A stretch of 64,000 bases of DNA from Sorex araneus. Lineage: Eukaryota; Chordata; Mammalia; Eulipotyphla; Soricidae. Position numbers and translations under genes: made by a program. Below are positions 1-9,963 of this stretch, one piece after another; the stretch's first letter is position 1; every line of letters begins with the position of its first letter. Where the stretch lies: positions 16,792,395 through 16,856,394 of the forward strand of contig NC_073307.1 of NCBI RefSeq assembly GCF_027595985.1, read 5' to 3'. Under the pieces are notes generated by a model, which worked only from the letters and a program-made list of their open reading frames with translations, ran no database searches and was not told where the DNA came from.

Positions 1-1699
1 AAAAATAGTCTGTGCACCCTCCTTTAGGCAAGTAGAACAACAAATGCTTCTTTTATATACTTTGCAGTATCTAGAAACCGATGGTATGAGTCTCATTAGA
101 TATTAGGTGGGAGTGGGAGATGTAATTCCTACAAGAAGAAGTGAGGGGCGCTACTAGGGCACAGAGAACATCTATGATCTCAGTCACTGTGTCTAAGATT
201 CAATATGGTGCTTGATATATACAGCAATGTTTAATCCATGTTTTCTGAACATAGGATGGAGAGAAAGGAAAGAGAGAAAGCTGAATATTTTGAGGTTATT
301 TCACTAAATTACTTCTATTCTCTCTATAACCTAAATTTCAAGATATCATTAGGTATTACTCTGGAAAAGTACAACTCATTTGTATAACCAAAGAAGAAAG
401 AGTAGGCACGCAGGATCAATTTCAATCTTTAATTATCTGTCTTAAAACAACTGTGCCCAATAGCCTCTTTGGGATTTCATCTTGGAGGAGGTTTGTCTAA
501 TATTTAATGCTGTCAAAAAAGCCTTAGAGAAATAAATATGCCTTATTAAGTGTTCCATTATAGTCTTTGGTATATTAAATAACTTTCTAACATTTTATTT
601 TCGAACTTCACTTTTGAACTGTTTTTTCTTCTTTTTTTTCTTCCTTCACCACTTACAACGAAATCAGCTCATTTCCCCCCTTTATCTGTTCCTATATTTC
701 TGGTTAATATTTCTTATCTATTTTTGTTTGATTTAATATCATTAATGTCTCTTTGATGTAAAAATACAGTTATTTTCTGTATAGATAAGGAAAATACATA
801 ATCCAAAATTTCCCTCTTTCTTCATAATTGGATAATTGAACATTTGGCAGCTTAATTAGTTAATTTTACATGTAAAAACTTATTTCAACATATTAATAAC
901 ACTCCTTTCTTTTGTTGCTAGAAAATGAATTGATGTTTGGGTTTAAAGGATTTATGAGTAGATTACTTAGAGATTCCACATCCTATTAATGGCACACAGG
1001 GTCAATGTAACTTATGTTCTTAATGGAGGAAGGTTTTTCTTATGACAGATTTTAAAACCTTAGAAGAATCAGATGCATTATATATCTTAAAACTAAAATA
1101 CAAACAAACAAAATCTTTAGCTTTACTGCCATAGAAGCACTGTGGATACTGTTGAATGGAGTTTTCCAAAGTTGTCATCATCTTTGTGTAAATGGTAGAA
1201 AGTGGAATTAAGATTTAAAAAAAAAACTTGCTTGTTCCCTAATTTGTAGGGGTTTCTTATTAAAGTTTTGCTATTGAACACCACAAGGTCTTAAAGTTAA
1301 TTGACAATTTTTTTCTATCTACCATTAGTATAATATATTATCAGAAACACTTAAATGGGTTCACATAACACCATTTCCTGACTGAAGAAAAAAATTCATG
1401 TAGGAAATTAGTTTGATGAGACCATTCAAGACTCCATTCATCCTCACGTAAGAATATATTAACATGAGTTCAGATTATGAGTATTATGCAACTCTGATGA
1501 GAATTATGCCTATAAATATCCTTTTTCCACTTTATTCTGCTCCCAACAAATTGAAACTGTTGCAGAATCTGCAACTCCCTCAGACCACAGTTTTAAAAGT
1601 TCTATTCTTTCTAGAAAACAGAGTGAAGTTTACTAAGCTTTGCCACTACTGCTGTGTTTTGTTTATCTTGGCTTCTTAGCCACTCAACAGAAACGTGTA
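1..1699. other. AT-rich single-copy-looking DNA
   Basis: No repeat family, coding exon or RNA gene could be recognised. Open frames here are short, lack recognisable domains and sit in AT-rich sequence, as expected by chance. Very old, decayed repeats could be present but are not visible by eye. Confidence 0.5.
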
Positions 1700-2595
1700 A
1701 CATAGAAAACCAATGTTCAACATATAACAAAGAAAGGAAGACTAAAATACATAGAGAAATATTAAAATAGCAGATTTAAAGTGTTAGCCATAACAAATAA
1801 TATAAAAATATAAGTTAAAAATTATAGTGATTATGAATTATAAATAAACATTACCATGTTAATCTGAAAGGGTAAAAAGAATTAGTGATAAGACCAAATG
1901 CTGGCAAAATTACGAAGAACCTGAATCACTCATGTGTCATTTACACTGATGAATGTGCAAAATGATAAAACCACTCTGGAAAGTTGTTTAGACTTTGACT
2001 TAACAGTAAAAATTTATTGTATCACTGTATCACTGTCATCCTGTTGTTCATCGATTTACTCGAGGGGCACCAGTAACATTTCTATTACACTCAGCCCTGT
2101 GATTTTAGCAGCCTCTCCTTACTCATCTTTCCAATGATTGGAGGCTCTTTCAGGGTCAGGGGAATAAGACCTATCCTTCCTGTTTTGGCATATCAAATAT
2201 GCCACGGGTAGCTTGCCAGGCTTTGTCTTGTGGGCGGGATACCCTCAGTAGCTTGCCGGGCTCTCTGAGAGGTACATATATATCTGTTACTGTATTTGGG
2301 ATATGAATACGTCACTGGGAGTTTGCCAGACTCTCCTGAGAAGGCAATAGACTCTCGGTAGCTTGTCAGGATCTCCAAGAGGGAGAATTACACTATTAGA
2401 TGTCTTGGTTTTGTAGTCTCTGGATGTTGGCCGTTGATGGGATTACACGGTGCCAAGGACAGTTTCTGGGTGTGACTGCCTAGCTACTAAATACTAAAAA
2501 TTAACATCAAAAATTAGAAATTGTTCTTTTGGATATTTACCACAGAGAAGTTAAAAACTTATTTTATTTTCCAAACGTGTACACAAGTATATGTA
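1700..2595 (+). mobile_element. Ancient L1 ORF2 3' remnant, split by a composite element
   Basis: Sequence at 1860-2005 reads like the decayed end of L1 ORF2 (the 'gctggcaaaattacgaag' and 'accactctggaaagttgtt' stretches match the usual 'gctggcaaggatgtgg...ccactgtggaaaacagt' pattern). It resumes after the composite element, at 2495-2595, with the 'acagagaagttaaaaactta' and 'acacaagtatatgtacca' part. No frame is intact. The 5' boundary is uncertain. Confidence 0.55.
2016..2490 (-). mobile_element. RTE-tailed composite element (long form), inserted in old L1
   Basis: Read on the minus strand, the 3' end at low coordinates carries RTE-tail sequence ('TCCTGTTGTTCATCGATTT' on +) with (CAGTGA)-like repeats at 2020-2040. 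Next come RTE 5'-derived sequence (about 2070-2280), a diverged second copy of roughly 100 bp of it (2286-2382), then the end of module M ('GTTGGCCGTTGATGGGATTA', 2427-2446). A short 'TAAAAATT'-like repeat flanks both sides and could be the target duplication. There is no ORF. It is probably a non-autonomous element moved by RTE; compare 20165-20715 and 52225-52862. Confidence 0.7.
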
Positions 2596-2842
2596 CCATC
2601 CTTACTTACCAGGCTTTGTGTTGTTCAAAACCTGGATAAGGTGCCCCTGAGACAAGGTATTGCTGACACACCACCAATTCTAAGTCACTTCTTGGCATCA
2701 CATGGTACCACAAGCACTCTTGCAGTGACCCACAGCTTAAAGTTGAGTATAGCTTCTGAGCATTGCTAAGTATTCCCCTTAAACATGCCTCTCCCAATAA
2801 ACAAATGGCTCAAAAATTTTCAGTGGGTTAGGCACAAAACGG
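2596..2842. other. Unclassified stretch, possibly a very old SINE
   Basis: Contains 'gagcattgctaagtattcccc', loosely like the 3' part of older shrew SINEs, but too diverged to assign. Overlapping short open frames on both strands have no domain. Confidence 0.3.
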
Positions 2843-2935
2843 CCCCTCTGCTCCTTAAAGACTATGATCAGGGAAGTCTACTAACCCATTTTGGCACCCG
2901 GCGGCTTCTTATAGAAATGCCTCTAGACTGAACTG
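2843..2935 (+). mobile_element. Solo fragment of module L head
   Basis: The run from 'cctctgctccttaaagacta' through 'gcctctagactgaactgatc' matches the heads of the module L elements near 8.7, 17.5 and 23.4 kb. Only the head is present; body and 3' end are missing. Confidence 0.6.
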
Positions 2936-2965
2936 ATCAAAATTGCCTCATATAAAAAAAAAAAT

Positions 2966-3138
2966 GGGGGCTGGAGCCATAGCACCGCAGCCAATTGCCT
3001 TGCACGCAGCCAATCTGGGTTCAAATTCTAGCATCCCATATGGTCCCCGGAGTACCACCAGGAGTAATTACTGAGTGCAGAGCCAGGAGTAACTCCTGAG
3101 CATCTCTGGGTGTGACCCAAACAGAAAAAGAAAAAAAA
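2966..3138 (+). mobile_element. SOR-type tRNA-derived SINE
   Basis: Head 'GGGGGCTGGAGCCATAGCAC', a degenerate B box (GGTTCAAATTC), then the body with 'CCAGGAGTAA' twice, 'GGGTGTGACCCAAA' and an A-rich tail. Flanking 'tgcctcata[t/c]aaaa' on both sides (about 2944 and 3139) looks like the target duplication. Moderate divergence suggests intermediate age. Confidence 0.9.
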
Positions 3139-3159
3139 TGCCTCATACAAAATGAAAAT

Positions 3160-3222
3160 ATCACTATCATCCCGTTGCTCATCAATTTGCTTGAGCATGC
3201 ACCAGTAATGTCTCCATTAGAA
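3160..3222 (-). mobile_element. 3' fragment of an RTE-tailed SINE
   Basis: 'TCATCCCGTTGCTCATCAAT' followed by 'caccagtaatgtctccatt' is the RTE tail in reverse orientation. The copy is cut short at the 5' side and stops next to an AT microsatellite. Confidence 0.75.
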
Positions 3223-3225
3223 GGA

Positions 3226-3272
3226 AATATATATACATATATGTACATATATACATGTATATGCATTTATAT
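3226..3272. repeat. AT-rich alternating microsatellite
   Basis: Imperfect TATA/TACATA repeats. The tract directly abuts the SINE 3' fragment at 3160-3222. Confidence 0.8.
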
Positions 3273-3710
3273 GATGATTCCCTATGATATGTCTGAAAGA
3301 ACACAATTACAGAGTTGACAAACATATTAGAACTAGTTAAGAGTTAGGATTGGGATGAGGAGAGTTTTATGTATCTGTAAAGGGGTATAATGAAATTCTT
3401 ATGATGATGGAGAAGCTCAGGTTGCACTGATGTAGACACAAAACATGTGATGTAAACTGCACAGCGACACACAGTATATGCACCCCTGTGCATATAAAAC
3501 TAGTAACATTCTTAGTAAATTCTACGTTTTGTGCCAAGACCTAAATTCATGGTTTTGATGACATTCTAGAGTAAAACATAAAGTCAGCACTGTGGGACAG
3601 CTGGGTTTAAATTGCCTGAAAAACCTCTCTATAATTGTTGCAACTTTCTAGGAATCTATAGTTATGATACATTTAAGAGTCCATTTGAAGTGAGTTCTGG
3701 AACATTGATT
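3273..3710 (+). mobile_element. Ancient L1 3' UTR remnant
   Basis: The order 'gtaaaggggtataatgaaatt', 'gatgatggagaagctcaggtt', '...acacatgtgatgtaaactgc' and 'gcaactttctaggaatctata' follows the 3' UTR of old mammalian L1 families. No ORF remains. Confidence 0.5.
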
Positions 3711-4196
3711 GCAGATGGGATGATGTACACTCATTTGAACCCAGTTAGTCCTAAACAAATACAATTCTAGAGCTTCTGAAGGCTCTAAGAGTCGATGGAG
3801 GCAGATCTAGGAGTGGTGTTTAGGAAGGCAAAGTTCAGAAGAAAAGGAGCAGGAATGCAGAGACAGCACAGTATCCAATCGTCTTGGGTCCTCTACCCAA
3901 CAGAAGGCCGCATAGTTCTGTTCCTGTTCCTAGTTTAGTTACAGAAGGATGTCCATGTAGTCTTCATCATCCTCCAGATGAAAAGGGAGCCCTCAAAAAC
4001 TTCAGACCAGATCAACACAAATAAAACACAAAAGCTAAGCATTTGGGGGATAGCATTCTCCTCTACCTGATCTCAGATTCCCCTCTTTGTACCCAAATGG
4101 CCAGTGGAACTAACGAGAAGATATAGCAATGTAGTCCGAGAAGATTCTTTGTCCCTAAAGGCTCCAAAGAATTCTACTCCCCCTACACTTCAACTC
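3711..4196. other. No recognisable feature
   Basis: Mixed-composition DNA with no repeat family or coding signal that I can identify. Open frames extending into the adjacent CA repeat are artefacts of the dinucleotide run. Confidence 0.4.
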
Positions 4197-4238
<42 letters not shown>

Positions 4239-4249
4239 ACACACACCAC
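4197..4249. repeat. (CA)n microsatellite
   Basis: About 25 CA units with one TA interruption. Long His-Thr or Val-Cys frames across it are products of the repeat, not genes. Confidence 0.97.
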
Positions 4250-4610
4250 GCAGGTGGCAAAGGAAGCCAGGAAGCTCCAGAACAAGCAGCCTGTCCAGAA
4301 AGCTGCTTTTGCTTGTGTCCAAGCCTTCCTGCCACTCCCAGAGCCATCGAAACCGTGGGCAGAACTGAACTGAAAGGATCCAAGAACATCCAGTCTCCTA
4401 CTCTGGGAAGACAGAACAATAAACACCCTGTCCCCCAGTATCACTCAAGAACAGAGGTGAAAATAACAAAAAATAGAAATTTTGGGAAAGGAATGCATGA
4501 CTATTTCACTGAAGAAAACAGATGGCAAAAAATGAAGTAAAGAAAATTTCCATGAAAAGATACTCATTATCATTAGCCATTCAGGAAATACAAATTAAAA
4601 CATTAAAACT

Positions 4611-5226
4611 GAAAAATCTCCTGACCCTGTGCCAGGTTGTCTTCACCGGGACACCTCGAGGCGGGTGGGTTGAGTTTCCTCCCTGTCCCAAGTAGAACCC
4701 CAGAAGCCAAAATACCTCCAGAACCCAGTCACAGCCATGCTCAAGGCCCCTCTCCAAAAGCTCAGACGAGCCTCACTCATGAAGGAGCCGTCAGAGGAAC
4801 CCAGGTATGCGGGACCCGTGGCTGAGATCTTCAAGCCTGCTCCTATTGGGACTGGGTCTCCTCCACCCATCTCTCCAGTTCTCCAGAAGCTTGACAGTCA
4901 TACCCACAAGCTGCCCCGGGCACCATGTAATCTCATCAATGACGAAGATCCACAGACTATAAAATAAAGCTCCTGGAAGAGAGCAATGCAGTATTTTCTG
5001 GACCTCTTATGTACCTAAAGTAGCACACATTTGTTTAGTTTTAACATACTTGCTTGTGTTCTCTTATATATGGGCTTAAGTGGCTCCAGAATGAAATACA
5101 ACAACCTGCACACAGTTCTTTCTTATTGTGGTGGGAAAATGCTTGCTGGATAGTTGTTTGAATATTATCTGTAGTGAACTATTGTGAATTACTTGATGAA
5201 AATAAAATGTATAAAAATAGAAAAAA
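4611..5226 (+). mobile_element. Module M-headed element with poly(A) tail
   Basis: The flanking 'acattaaaact' occurs just before 4611 and at 5229-5239, a good target duplication, so the ends are defined. The first 370 bp is one full module M, beginning at the same point ('ATCTCCTGAC') where monomers join in the tandem array at 23.7-24.8 kb. It has a TATA-like TATAAAAT at 4958-4965. About 240 bp of other sequence follows, with ATAAAAT signals and an A-rich end. Unlike other M-headed copies it has no RTE tail, so L1 is the likely mobiliser. No ORF. Confidence 0.65.
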
Positions 5227-5705
5227 ACACATTAAAACTACCCATGATAATGCTGTACTTTCATTAACATGATTGGAGTAATAAAATAGAGAAAACACCA
5301 AAAACTGGACAAAGATATAGAGAGGCTGAATCATTCAGATGTTTCTATTAGAAAATTTAAAATGGTTCAACCACTTTGGGAAAGATTTAGATAAGTTCTT
5401 ATAAAACTAAGCATACTACTACCACAGATTCCAACAAATTTCTCTTCTGGGCTTTTATCCCAGAGAAATAAAATTTATGTTCACAGAAAAATATTAAACA
5501 CAAATGGAGCTTTAATCATGCAGTTCTGAGCTGGAAGGAGGCCACAGGTGAATGGTTAAGCGACTACGGTGCATCCATATCTTTTAGTACTACCCAGCAA
5601 TAAAAAGAATTAAGCTATTCATATATGAAACAACTTGGATTAACTACTTAGTAATGGTGCCTCATGAAAAAAAGAATTCCCAAATATTGCATACTTTAAT
5701 ATTTC

Positions 5706-5890
5706 AGGGATGAGAGATAATAAATTCCATAGGGCATTTTCCTTTACGTAGTCAACACAGATTCCATCCCTTTAATCCCTGGCACCCCATTTGACCCCAA
5801 TACCTCCCTCAGAAGTGATCCCTGAGTGCAGAATCAGGAGTAAACCTTGAGTCTTTCTCTCTGCAGCCAAAAAAAGAAAAAGAAAAGAAA
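5706..5890 (+). mobile_element. Old SOR-type SINE
   Basis: Diverged body 'gaagtgatccctgagtgcag' and 'caggagtaaacc', with an A-rich end 'gccaaaaaaagaaaaag'. The head is heavily decayed. Inserted in the old L1. Confidence 0.6.
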
Positions 5891-6058
5891 ATCAGAAGGA
5901 AAAATAGATCTTTTACATAGCTATATTGATTTTTTTTTGGAAATGGAAACATATTTATGTCTATAGAACTTTGGGGTAGAGGAGGAACTAAAATGATGGC
6001 AGCTACTAAAATTTGACAGAGTATTCTTGGTGCCTTTATAACTCTGATGTTTCATGAA

Positions 6059-6085
6059 TGTGATAGTGGATACACCACTATCACA
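6059..6085. repeat. Perfect short inverted repeat
   Basis: TGTGATAGTGG, a 5-base loop (ATACA), then CCACTATCACA: a perfect 11-bp stem inside L1 3' UTR-like sequence. Probably no function. Confidence 0.8.
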
Positions 6086-6269
6086 TGTGATAACATTAAA
6101 TGATAACTTAATTCTCACAATCATTTGCTCATACACAATTACCAGACAGAATTAGACAGTAACTAAGAACAGTATGCTTTATCAATTTCAGTATTCGTCC
6201 CATGGTGTTATACCACAGTATCCAAAGTGGGTATGACTGGAACAAGGTGTCCAAAGGAGTCTCTATATC

Positions 6270-6475
6270 ATTCTTTTTTTTCTTTTGAGAAGTAGCGGGC
6301 AGGAGATGGGGGTAGAATTTGGCCCATGCCAGTTGTTGCTCAAGGTTTATTCATGTCTCTGTGCTCAGATCACTTCTGACAAGGCTCAGGGGACCATAAT
6401 TTGTGCCACGGATCAATCTAAAATCACCTGCATGTGAGGGAAGCACCTTACCACCATACGATCTTTTGGGGACAC
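6270..6475 (-). mobile_element. Old SINE, reverse orientation
   Basis: Poly(T)-rich start, 'gctcagatcacttctgacaa', 'caggggaccataatttgtgc' and 'gtgagggaagcaccttacca' correspond to the reverse complement of a decayed SOR-like SINE. Confidence 0.6.
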
Positions 6476-7299
6476 ATGCTATTTGTAAAATGGCATAACT
6501 GTCATTAAGAATCTCAATTTTTAACTTTTATTAAAACAAAGGCCCACTATTGAAATTATAAATTGAATCAGACAAGAATTTTCACATCTGTTCTTTTAAT
6601 CTCTCATAAGCTCTGTAAGGCAAGCTGCCCCTGGCTAGTCAGCGCAGGATAATAGCCTGGCTTTACTTTTCCATTCTCAGCCCATTTGAGATAGAATATG
6701 TCTGTGCAACAAACAAACCTAAAGGCATTGGATATAGCTGCAATTCTCTGTAGACAGGCTGAAAATATCATAAAGGTGAAAAATGTTGATTTTACTCAAC
6801 TTGATATATAAGACTTAGAACTAAAATTTTTGAAGTTCAGTATGATCTGGCATGAAAACTGATTGTTATTTGTTCTACTTGAAATAGAAAAATAAGAGAA
6901 AAATCCAAACAAAATCTGTATCAGCAGGCTGCTTTTTCTCTTTCTCAGTAGTCCTCATATGATTATACTACTATCTTTCCTTATTTTCTCCCTTATCTTA
7001 TCCCTTGTCCTCCTCATTCCTCTTCCCACCTTTATTTTTTTGTTTCTCTAAATTAATCTTACTCAATCTCCTTGCAGGTTCTGTTCTCACTCTCATGACT
7101 TTGTATAAATAACCCATAAATCCACTGCATGCACATATAGAAGTCTTTCAATTGCTGTCTCTTTTACTTTTATGCCTGTTTCTTAGGGGAACACTGGGAC
7201 AATGTTGAAAAAATTAGATATTAGTGGAGGGTATGATGCTGAAATGCCTTATTCATAAAGTTCTAACTTCAACTGTCTTGTAAATAAACTGCAGAACCT
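6476..7299. other. No recognisable feature
   Basis: AT-rich DNA with a pyrimidine-rich patch near 6960-7060. No exon, RNA gene or repeat family could be assigned. Confidence 0.4.
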
Positions 7300-7704
7300 A
7301 AACAAATAATGGGAAAAAAGAAAGAAAGATGGGTGGAACCCATATCATAGCAACACATTCTGAACTCTCCAGTAGCATAATGATGCTCACTGAAATGAGT
7401 AAATCAATGGAATAGAGCTCCCACAAGGACAAAGTATGCTAAAAGATCTAAATACAAATGAGTGAGTAAAGAATACAAGAGAAGAACAAATTATAACAGA
7501 TGGGTTCAACAGCAGAATTACAGAGATCAAGGAACAAATAAATCCATTTTGGAAGAAGGTAGAGTAAATCTGAAGAAAAGAACATAGTAAAGAGAGAATA
7601 ATATTTTACAACACAAAAAAATACCATTTAGATATTTATGGTACAGCATTTAGAGGAACATTAGCAACACAAGGGTTCCAGAAGAAGAAAATGCAGCTAA
7701 AGGT

Positions 7705-8090
7705 CTACAATTTTTGTATCACTTGTATCACTTGTCATCCCGTTGATCTTCGATTTGCTTGAGCAGGTGCCAGTAACGTCTCCATTCTTCCCTTTTGTGT
7801 GCTAGTGTAGCCCAATGATATCTTCTGTACACTTCTTTACCAACAAAATGGCATGTCGGATTTTGGAAGGGAGGGCGTTGGGAACGACATGTCCATCCCG
7901 AGGAATTTGGTATGTGGGCAGGTGGACGTGGCTGGCAAAGAGATTTGAGTAGAAGTCGTGAATAATCCTCTCCATTTCCCTTCTGGAAGATATGATAGAT
8001 CCATTAGGACGTCGGAGGGCAGTCATCTTGGTCTTGTAGTTGGCGAAGAATAGGCAAGTGTTTTGAATACTTTTCCCGGTTTCTGAAATT
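7705..8090 (-). mobile_element. Internally deleted RTE LINE fragment
   Basis: The 3' end (low coordinates) has TCACTTGTA repeats and the RTE C-terminal codons up to about 7820. The sequence then jumps to the linker/early RT region (from about 7823, matching 32060-32330 of the full-length copy). Roughly 1.4 kb of RT and C-terminal coding sequence is missing. The remaining 74-codon frame (7802-8026) matches the 'MTALRRPNGSI' linker before RT. It is 5' truncated near 8088. Confidence 0.8.
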
Positions 8091-8965
8091 CTTTTTTTTT
8101 TTTAATTTTTAATTTTTTTTATTGAATCACCATGGAAAAAGTTACAAAACTTTCAGGTTCAAGTCTCAGTCACACAATGATCAGACCCCCATCCCTTCAC
8201 CAGTGCACATGTTCCACCACCAAGAACCCCAGAATGCACCCTACCACCCCCCACCTGTGTGGCTAATGATTTTCACTTTATTCTCTCTATATTTTGAATA
8301 CACTCAATATTTCAACAGAAAACTATTATTATTTAGAATTTTCTCCCAACAACCAAACCTACTAAAAAGGTATCATTTGATAATTTATTTTCCATTGCTG
8401 AGAATGAAGAATATATGAGCTGTCACGGCCATGCAGTTTTGGATTTCTGATATTTTAGCTCAGTTCACAGTTTTGTGTGTGGCTGCTCCAGACCTCTTCT
8501 GGGTAGAGAGCATGCCAGTAACACCTCCATTCCAACATCTCCTTTGTGCCACGCCACTGCAAGCTTGTACCTCTGTGTAGTGGGTTCTAGAAGATGGCGG
8601 TCACCACGTGGGTGCCGCCGCAGCTGCTGGTGCCACCCCCACCGAAAGAAAAGGTCAAGAGAGAAAAATCTTTCTCCTCCCAGTACGGCATGGGGTTGTA
8701 GCTCAGTTCACAGTCTAGATGCATTTCTATAAGAAGCCGCTGGGTGCCAAAAGTGGTTAGTAGGCCTCCAGGATCATAGTCTTTAAGGAGAAGAGGAGCC
8801 ATTTCATGTGCTGCTGCTCAGGATCTGTCTGGGTGGAGAGCGTGCCGGTAACACTGCCATCCCAAGATCTCCTGCACACCACACCACTGCAAGGTCATAC
8901 CTCTGGGTAGTGGGTTCTAGAAGATGGCGGTGGCCACGTGGGTGCCACGGCTTCTGCAATTCTCA
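8091..8965 (-). mobile_element. Module L element with L1-like 3' end
   Basis: The 3' end is at low coordinates: poly(T), 'TTTTATTGAATCACCATGG', then 'CATCCCTTCACCAGTGCACA', the reverse of the '...gattcaataaaata' end also seen at 17.9, 51.2 and 51.9 kb. The module L head lies at 8690-8805. On either side are two copies of a GC-rich unit (8480-8620 and 8811-8950). No long ORF. It was probably mobilised by L1, given the poly(A) end. Confidence 0.7.
8480..8950 (-). repeat. Two tandem ~330-bp units with YY1-like and E-box motifs
   Basis: AAGATGGCGG starts at 8591 and again at 8921 (period 330), each followed by CACGTG (8605-8610, 8935-8940). About 140 bp around each motif is clearly duplicated, for example 'gtagtgggttctagaagatg' in both. 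AAGATGGC is the YY1 core found near the start of some L1 5' UTRs, so these may be promoter units. That function is inferred. Confidence 0.7.
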
Positions 8966-9479
8966 TCTAATGAAAAAAGCCAAGAACTTCCCTAACGTGA
9001 GAAAGGAAATATACCTAGATTCACGCACACAATTTCACATTGCAATTAATGTGCCAAAGTGAAAAGGAAATAGAATTATAACTCTAAATACAACAACAAA
9101 AAAGCTAAACCACATATAATGCATGTATACACTAAAATACTACAAGCCAAAAGCCACAGTGTACTAAATTCAACATGTTGAACACGAAATTTCTGCAATC
9201 TAGAATACTAGGTTCAAAAGAGTCAGGATATTAGAATCAAAGGAGCCATAAAAGTAAAATTCAGACAAACAATAATTAAAGGAATACATGATCACCAAGC
9301 TAGTTCTACAAGCAGTATTCAATGTTCTTCTACAAAAGGCAAGGACACTCCACTTAGAAATGGTAAAATATTTTTTTAAATATAAAAATGATTGGTAAAG
9401 AGGGAGAATGACACTGTGGCCAATTTCAAATGGATTCAAGTCTCATTTGCCTTAAATCTATAATGAGATATAGTTTAGG

Positions 9480-9768
9480 TCTGTAACTCTAAACACCAAG
9501 GTACTCACAGGAAAATAATTCCTAATTTTTATTATAGTTTAGGTAACTTAGTTATAATAGTGTTACTATCTATATATTGGTGTATAATAAAGATACATCA
9601 CCCCACTGCTACCATCCCACCACCAAAGTCTATGAAATCCTGTTACTGCTCCACCTCTAGTCTGTCCTTTTATACTCTTCCCTTCCTTTAAACTCTCCCT
9701 GGTAATCTGGGTATTGCAATCTGAGACCAAGGTTTTGTTGGAGTTTGGTAGTATACATTCTTTTGTTT
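9480..9768. other. Unclassified, perhaps old L1 3' UTR
   Basis: Contains 'ccatcccaccaccaaagtct', faintly like the reverse complement of shrew L1 3' ends. Too diverged to assign. Confidence 0.3.
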
Positions 9769-9780
9769 AAGACAAAAATG

Positions 9781-9951
9781 TGGGGATGGAGTGATAGCAC
9801 AGCAGGCAGGGCATTTGCCTTGCATGCGGCCTACCCGGGTTCGATTCCCAGCATCCCATATGGTGCACTGAGCACGGCCAGGGGTAATTCCTGAGTGCAG
9901 AGCCAGGAGTGACCCCTGAGCATTGCTGGATGTGATCCAAAAAGAAAAAAA
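9781..9951 (+). mobile_element. SOR-type SINE with perfect target duplication
   Basis: Complete copy: head with 'GATAGCACAGCAGG', perfect B box GGTTCGATTCC, 'CATCCCATATGG', two body blocks and an A-rich tail. A perfect 12-bp target duplication, AAGACAAAAATG, lies at 9769-9780 and 9952-9963. Low divergence makes it one of the younger copies. Confidence 0.95.
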
Positions 9952-9963
9952 AAGACAAAAATG

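Larger units (their letters stand above)
4440..6265 (+). mobile_element. Ancient L1 ORF2 end and 3' UTR, interrupted
   Basis: 4445-4610 resembles the ORF2 stretch around 'catgaaaagatactcattat' and 'cattcaggaaatacaaatta'. It resumes at 5227 and runs through 'ggttcaaccactttgggaaa' into a decayed ORF2 C-terminus and a 3' UTR (5890-6265). A composite element (4611-5226) and an old SINE (5706-5890) interrupt it. Many stops; no coding capacity. Confidence 0.6.
7300..9470 (+). mobile_element. Ancient L1 5'/ORF1 region, interrupted
   Basis: 7300-7700 reads like the decayed region around L1 ORF1. Sequence from 8970 ('gaacttccctaacgtgagaa') to about 9180 and 9200-9340 ('ttctacaagcagtattcaat') continues it. 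It is broken by a deleted RTE (7705-8090) and a module L element (8091-8965). No frame is intact. Confidence 0.5.

Noticed and set aside
4183-4444. Cys/Val-rich and His/Thr-rich proteins
   Set aside because: These are translations of the CA/TG dinucleotide repeat.
8475-9062. 85- and 84-codon Arg-rich frames that resemble each other
   Set aside because: They are the two 330-bp tandem repeat units read in frame. The similarity comes from DNA duplication, not from a protein family.
9781-9951. True tRNA gene in the SINE head
   Set aside because: The B box is intact, but the head does not fold as a full cloverleaf by eye and is followed by the SINE body and target duplication, so it is a SINE and not a tRNA gene.
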